64,000 bases of DNA from Archangiaceae bacterium (lineage in GTDB: Bacteria; Myxococcota; Myxococcia; Myxococcales; Myxococcaceae), in NCBI GenBank assembly GCA_016714225.1, contig JADJNS010000010.1:310001-374000 (forward strand), in the 5' to 3' direction. Below are positions 57,584 through 64,000 of the stretch, in pieces. The translations under genes were made by a program, and so were the position numbers. The notes beneath the pieces were generated by a model. It saw only the letters and a list, made by a program, of their open reading frames with translations, ran no database searches and was not told the origin of the DNA. Within the stretch, counting starts at the first letter, position 1. The number at the start of each line of letters is the position of its first letter.

Positions 57584-58213
57584 GCGCTCGATGTGGTTCA
57601 CCGCACCAGGCAGGGTGGGGCCTCACGCTGCCGCGGCGATGGTGCCGCGCCTCGAGGTATCCCCTCTGCTCTCTCGTGCGTCGTGGCGGTCCCTCCGCGC
57701 TCGGAGAGCCCCTCACCGTCGACGCTCTGCCCCGCAAGCCAACAAGGGCACGACGGCTCCCACCCTGCCCAAGCGCCTCGGGGGTGCCGGCCACTTCTTC
57801 GGCGCTGTGTATTTGAAAGCGCCAATACTACAACCTTGAAACAACCTTGCCCCTCGGCTCCGGGCGGCAGCTGCTCAACCCACCCAGAGCCCCAATTTTC
57901 CCGCATTCGCTCCGATCGCGAGGCCTCGCTCCACACCACCGAAGCGCAACTTCACCCGGCAGGAGGGCCGGCCGCTGCTCGCGGCTACGCCGTGGCGAGC
58001 GGAGCGCGAAGCGGCAGGTAGCTCGGGCGAGCCCGTCGCGGGGTTCCTGGGGAACGGCAGCGAAAAAGAATGGCCGAGGGGTCTGAAGTCGCCCCAGCCG
58101 ACCCGAACCGTGGCGATTCTCTTTCGCGATTGTTCCTGCTCGACGAGCTGAGCCTCCGCCCGACGCAGCGTCGAGGCGACGCGAGGCCCCCTTCGACTGC
58201 GCCGCTGCGCTCA
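57584..58213. other. 630-bp gap between convergent genes, no convincing gene
   Basis: Short frames occur on both strands but none has a ribosome-binding site, a signal or a recognisable product. Contents: a slightly AT-rich stretch (57807-57850) with ACAACCTTG directly repeated, an AATTTTCCCG segment near 57893, and a long imperfect inverted repeat at 58060-58127. It could hold an untranslated RNA or a decayed gene; nothing decisive is seen. Confidence 0.5.
58060..58127. repeat. long imperfect inverted repeat
   Basis: GCGAAAAAGAATGGCC (58060-58075) pairs with GGCGATTCTCTTTCGC (58112-58127), 14 of 16 positions, with a 36-base loop. Outside it GGAAC (58051-58055) pairs with GTTCC downstream, extending the symmetry. 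It could be the terminator of the flanking convergent genes, a small RNA fold, or a remnant of a miniature element. Confidence 0.5.
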
Positions 58214-59329
58214 CTACAACCCGTAGGCGCTCTTCACTGCGTCGACGACCTGCTGGGCCGAGCAGGTGCCGCTGCCGCACGCGGCGCTGACCGACTGGTT
58301 CGCCTTCCACGCGTGGGCGCGGAAGTGCTCGTTCCAGTCTCGCGTCCAGGCGTCGATGTGGCTCTGCAGGCACTGGTTGCCCCAGCCGGTGGTGAGGCCC
58401 GAGCTGCCCACGCGATTGAGGCACGCGGTCTGGGTCTCCACTCCGATGCCCGAGCGGTACTCGCAGTACGTGGTGCGGTGCAGCGAGTTGATGCGGCAGT
58501 AGCAGCCCGACGAGCAGCCCTGCGTCACGCCCTTCGAGAAGGGGTAGTTCACGTACCCGGTGCCCATGTCTTCGATGATGCCGCCCTCGAGCGGGAAGAT
58601 GCGCGAGCTCTGGTAGAGCATGTGCAGCGCGATGTAGCCGAGCGCCTGCTCCCACTGCGCCGGCGCCGAGGTCTGCAGCGGCCGCAGCGGCTTGATGAAC
58701 GCGGCGGCATCGACGATCCACTTCGCGACTGCGGCGGGCTCGGGGTCGGCGACGGTCACGCTCGTGGTGAGCGGCCCGCTGCTGTACGTGCATTTCTTCG
58801 CCGCGTACGGCCAGCCCGCGAAGGTGGTCGCGGTGCAGCTCTGCTCGACGTACGGCTTGGGGCTGAGCTTCGTCACCAACGACGCCGGCGGAGCGCCGAG
58901 CGGGCAGCGATCGGGAACTCCGCTCGGGCGCTGCACGCACGCCGCGCCGCACTGCTGGCTCGCCACGTAGCGGGTGCCGTCGCAGCGGTAGAGCGTGTCG
59001 GCGTTGCCTTCGATGCCGTTGCCGCCGCAGCTCAGGCCGCCCACCGCGGTGCAGCACGTGCCGCAGTCTCTCGCGCAGGTGGTGCAGGTCTCGGTCGCCG
59101 AGCAGACGCCGTCGCCGCAGGTGGGCGTTTGAGCTCCGCCCGCCGTCGCGCCTCCGGCGTGGCCTCCCGCGCTGCCGCCCGCCGTTGCAGAGCCTCCCGC
59201 AATCGCGGTGCCGCCGCCGTTGGGCAGCTCGGCGCCACCGGCGCTCGCTCCTGCGTCGTACGCGCCTGGCTCGGGGGGACCACAGCTCGACATCACCAGG
59301 CACAGCAGCAGGGGGCAGAGGGGGCGCAT
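58214..59329 (-). CDS. lipoprotein with Gly/Ala linker and Cys-rich module
   Basis: 371 residues. Lipobox LVMSSC (Cys16), GGSAGG linker (about 25-66), then CGDGVCSATETCTTCARDCGTC, a disulfide module frequent in myxobacterial surface proteins. The C-terminal 200 residues (PEPAAVAKWIVDAAAFIKPLRPLQ, HMLYQSSRIFPLEGGIIEDMGTGYVNYPFSKG, SLHRTTYCEYRSGIG) form a domain I do not recognise, with several Cys. Function unknown. Confidence 0.75.
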   Translation of the reverse strand: MRPLCPLLLCLVMSSCGPPEPGAYDAGASAGGAELPNGGGTAIAGGSATAGGSAGGHAGGATAGGAQTPTCGDGVCSATETCTTCARDCGTCCTAVGGLSCGGNGIEGNADTLYRCDGTRYVASQQCGAACVQRPSGVPDRCPLGAPPASLVTKLSPKPYVEQSCTATTFAGWPYAAKKCTYSSGPLTTSVTVADPEPAAVAKWIVDAAAFIKPLRPLQTSAPAQWEQALGYIALHMLYQSSRIFPLEGGIIEDMGTGYVNYPFSKGVTQGCSSGCYCRINSLHRTTYCEYRSGIGVETQTACLNRVGSSGLTTGWGNQCLQSHIDAWTRDWNEHFRAHAWKANQSVSAACGSGTCSAQQVVDAVKSAYGL

Positions 59330-59461
59330 GCCCGAAGCCTGCGCTGCACGCGCGGCGCGAAGCAGCTCGAGCGCGCGCGCGCAGTCACCCCGACGCGACG
59401 AACGTCGTGCCCTTCTGGGTCGCTGCGTCAGAGAGGCTTGCGCCGCGGCGCGGGCTTCAGC

Positions 59462-61018
59462 TCACTTCCACAGCACCGGCAGCTCGCGGTCATCGACCGG
59501 AGGCGCGTAGGTCGACTGACCCATCGCCAGCGCCGCCTTCTGCCAGAGGTATTGGTGCGACACCCGGGGGCTGTCGACCTCGGCACCGGTGAGAAAGGCC
59601 TTGAAGTCGCGCTCGTCGCTCGAGCCAGGGGCCACGCCCATCGCTGAGAGCGCCTTCTCGACCACGTCGATGGGCACGTCGCCGGCCAGATACCGGTCGA
59701 TGAAGGTGCCGCGTTGGAACTCGAAGCCCGGCAAGCGCGCCCACCGCTCGAGCTCGCGTCCGACGCTGGCGCGGGTCAGCCCGATGCCGCCGGCTTCGGG
59801 CTGCGTGACCCACCGCGGCTGCCCTTCGACGACCGGTCGACCCGCGAGGTACGCGGTGACGTCGGCGAGGTCGGCGTGAAAGCCGTCTTCGAACATCGTG
59901 GCGAGGTGTGGGCGCTGCGCCAGCTCGCCGCGCGCGAGAATCTTCTCGGCCAGCGCGACCGCTTGGGTCCAGGTCTCTTCTCGCCGCAGGGGCGGTGCGT
60001 ACTCGGTGCCGAGCCAGCTGATGTGCGCCCGCGCCGCGTCGGCGTCGATCGGCCCGCTCGTGCTGCTGAGCTCGCCGCGCTCACCGCGGAGAAAGGCGAC
60101 CAGGTCTTCGGGCCACACGCCGAGGTCGAGGGCCGCCACCTTCACCAGGGAGTCGTGCGGCAGCTGGCGTCGAAAGTCGATTCGCGTGCTCCGCTCGAGC
60201 TCGGCACGAGACCGGTCGACCTCTCGGCCGCGGCGGTCGGTGAGCACCGGCAGCGCTCCCTCGAAGTAGGCCATCAGGTCGGTGGGCTTCACGTCGAACT
60301 CGAGCGCGGTCGAGCTCAGCTGGGCTTCGCTCAGCGGGCGGGTCGGGTCGGGTGGGGTCAGGTCTTCGGCGACGCGCTTGGGGCTGCTGTAACGGCTGAA
60401 CTCGACGTTCTGGTACATCGTCTTGATCGGAGCGTAGAGCGCCTGCTCGCGCCCCCGTTGCTCGTCATCGGCGCTCGGAGTGAATGACGCGATCGAGGGC
60501 AGCGCGGGCACGGTGCGCGCTGCGATCTCGCGAAAGAAATCGGCCTGCGGGCCGTCACCGACGACGCCGAAGGCCGGGGCCTGCGCGGTCATCCACTCGG
60601 GCAGTTGCCGGGGGCCCTGCTGCAGCTCGATGAAGTCGACGATCTGCTCGTAGGTGGCGCCGATCGACCGCGCCACCTCGTAGACCAGGTTGCAGCGCTT
60701 GCGCTTGGCATCTTCCCTCCTGGTCATCATTCCGTCGTCGGGGAGCGTCATGAACCACTCGACTGCTCGGGGACGGGGGCGCTGGGTCTCCTTCGCGGCG
60801 TGACGGGCGATCAGGTCGAGCAGGTCGTCGGCGGTGAAGTTGCCCGTCGCCGTCTTCAACACCGCGCTCGAGGGAATGAGCGGCGACCCCACCGCTGCCC
60901 CGCGGGGCCAGCCGTCGCGCTCGACCAGCGCGGTGACGCGGGCCTCGGCGCGCGAAGGTGAGCGCAGCCGCGGTGCGGTGCGGGGAGTATTGCGGCGGTC
61001 GGAGATGGGTGTCGTCAT
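59462..61018 (-). CDS. unknown protein with internal repeats
   Basis: 518 residues from ATG 61018 with GAGGAG six bases upstream. No signal peptide or TM helix. At least four copies of a DxxAYxxG-type motif recur about 60-90 residues apart: DLMAYFEG, DLVAFLRG, DVTAYLAG, DFKAFLTG, with a related IVDFIELQQG earlier; each follows a helical stretch, suggesting a repeat of roughly 70 residues. No enzyme motif. Could be a helical-repeat adaptor or secreted effector; function unknown. Confidence 0.7.
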   Translation of the reverse strand: MTTPISDRRNTPRTAPRLRSPSRAEARVTALVERDGWPRGAAVGSPLIPSSAVLKTATGNFTADDLLDLIARHAAKETQRPRPRAVEWFMTLPDDGMMTRREDAKRKRCNLVYEVARSIGATYEQIVDFIELQQGPRQLPEWMTAQAPAFGVVGDGPQADFFREIAARTVPALPSIASFTPSADDEQRGREQALYAPIKTMYQNVEFSRYSSPKRVAEDLTPPDPTRPLSEAQLSSTALEFDVKPTDLMAYFEGALPVLTDRRGREVDRSRAELERSTRIDFRRQLPHDSLVKVAALDLGVWPEDLVAFLRGERGELSSTSGPIDADAARAHISWLGTEYAPPLRREETWTQAVALAEKILARGELAQRPHLATMFEDGFHADLADVTAYLAGRPVVEGQPRWVTQPEAGGIGLTRASVGRELERWARLPGFEFQRGTFIDRYLAGDVPIDVVEKALSAMGVAPGSSDERDFKAFLTGAEVDSPRVSHQYLWQKAALAMGQSTYAPPVDDRELPVLWK

Positions 61019-61125
61019 GTTCGGCTCCTCGAGACTTCGGGTGGACATCGAGGAGTCAGGACCACCACCGCGGGTGATGCATCAGCCCGGGGGCAGAAAA
61101 AGCGAAGGCCGCTTACACCCACGCC

Positions 61126-61163
61126 CCAAAGAAAACGGCGACGGGTCTCTTCGACCCGCCGCC
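61126..61163 (-). terminator. intrinsic terminator of the small lipoprotein gene
   Basis: On the minus strand, GGCGGCGGGTC (61163-61153) pairs with GACCCGTCGCC (61147-61137) around a five-base loop, and the stem is followed by GTTTTCTTT. It lies 24 bp past the lipoprotein stop. A textbook Rho-independent structure. Confidence 0.8.
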
Positions 61164-61186
61164 GCTCTTTCAGGCAACCGCGAGGC

Positions 61187-61495
61187 TCAGTAGCACCACC
61201 CCTGCCAGCCCGGGTACGAGCCGCCGCTGCTGTAGACCACGTGGCAGCGGTGGCTGCAGCACCCGGCGTTGCACAGCGCCTGCGCGCGCGCCTTGGTGCC
61301 GATGCCGATGCACTCGAGCTGCTGGTTGCCGACACAGCCGCCGCCGCCGGGGGGCGCGAGTGACTGGGTCGCTTCAGACGTGCCGTCGCCGAGCTCGCGC
61401 GCAGTGGCGAGCTCCGAATCGTTCGCATCGCCGACTCCGCACGCCGACATCACGCCGAGCACTCCGGCCAGGCAAATCCACTTGATCGACTTCAT
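61187..61495 (-). CDS. small Cys-rich lipoprotein
   Basis: 102 residues. Lipobox GVMSAC (Cys19). Mature part has a Gly-rich stretch and a C-terminal module CVGNQQLECIGIGTKARAQALCNAGCCSHRCHVVYSSGG...WCY with seven Cys, likely disulfide-bonded. AGGAGAAAG upstream of ATG. Monocistronic: own terminator downstream, and the upstream kinase gene ends with a terminator. Possibly a secreted peptide-like product. Confidence 0.75.
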   Translation of the reverse strand: MKSIKWICLAGVLGVMSACGVGDANDSELATARELGDGTSEATQSLAPPGGGGCVGNQQLECIGIGTKARAQALCNAGCCSHRCHVVYSSGGSYPGWQGWCY

Positions 61496-61584
61496 GGTTC
61501 TTTCTCCTCTGAACGACGCTAGGGGCGCGAAGAGCCGCGCTCAGTCGTCTGTCAGGGCGAGGTCGCCGGCTGATGCAAAAAAAC

Positions 61585-64000
<2,416 letters not shown>

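Noticed and set aside
57593..58134. Small frames in the 630-bp gap (several of 60-140 codons)
   Set aside because: No ribosome-binding sites, no codon bias like the neighbours, no signal or domain.

Overview
The window is a 64 kb piece of a very GC-rich bacterial chromosome that reads like a myxobacterium (Myxococcota). Evidence: dense two-component and Hanks-type Ser/Thr kinase signalling, FHA-domain sigma-54 activators, PEGA-domain kinases, many lipoproteins with DAG or GGSAGG linkers, CGDGxC-type cysteine modules, and one C-terminus matching the MYXO-CTERM surface-sorting pattern. Genus cannot be assigned by eye. No tRNA, rRNA, CRISPR array, IS element or prophage was recognised; the content looks like ordinary vertically inherited chromosome.

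Layout. 1-7492: tail of a probable histidine kinase, an NtrC-type regulator, an HpnP-like B12/radical-SAM protein (opposite strand), a membrane histidine kinase broken by a 1-base frameshift, a stand-alone receiver, a REC-GAF-histidine kinase and an FHA protein. 7504-11853: Ser/Thr kinase, TPR membrane protein, cysteine-repeat lipoprotein, zinc-ribbon membrane protein and a STAS-like protein. 11854-19048: unfamiliar HExxH protein, M32 carboxypeptidase, prolyl iminopeptidase, ABC exporter and two small proteins. 19076-23247: receiver protein and a 1269-residue CheB-CheR-PAS-PAS-kinase fusion. 23442-29827: GH16-like lipoprotein, TPR protein, a second Ser/Thr kinase divergent from an FHA-sigma54 activator, and a GH26-like lipoprotein apparently lacking its acid/base Glu. 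29833-36123: a four-gene overlapping operon (CHASE3 hybrid kinase with three receivers, CheR, CheB, REC-kinase-REC). 36226-44436: secreted Lys-rich protein, FG-GAP/MYXO-CTERM lipoprotein, molybdopterin oxidoreductase, a three-gene operon ending in glucose-6-phosphate isomerase, and a small unknown. 44648-48773: lipoprotein, sigma factor operon, Cys-rich lipoprotein. 48925-52060: STAS plus REC-PP2C pair and a membrane histidine kinase. 52268-57583: catalase-like protein, unknowns, a TPR/double cNMP-binding protein, a second frameshifted gene, a DUF2306-like membrane protein. 57584-58213 is a 630-bp gap without a convincing gene. 58214-64000: lipoproteins, an unknown protein with internal repeats, and a Ser/Thr kinase with TPRs running off the window end.

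Themes. (i) Signalling modules recur in different wiring: CheB and CheR are fused to a kinase at one locus and separate but co-transcribed with kinases at another, with no chemoreceptor, CheA or CheW visible. (ii) Ser/Thr kinases sit beside FHA proteins, which probably read their phospho-signals. (iii) Two diverged copies of a roughly 165-bp palindromic intergenic element occur at 45909-46079 and 52098-52257. (iv) Two genes are each split by one base, which looks like assembly error or recent decay. (v) Throughout, codons before GAN (Asp/Glu) codons avoid ending in G, giving the constant CTCGAG, GTCGAC, AAAGAG and CAAGAG patterns.
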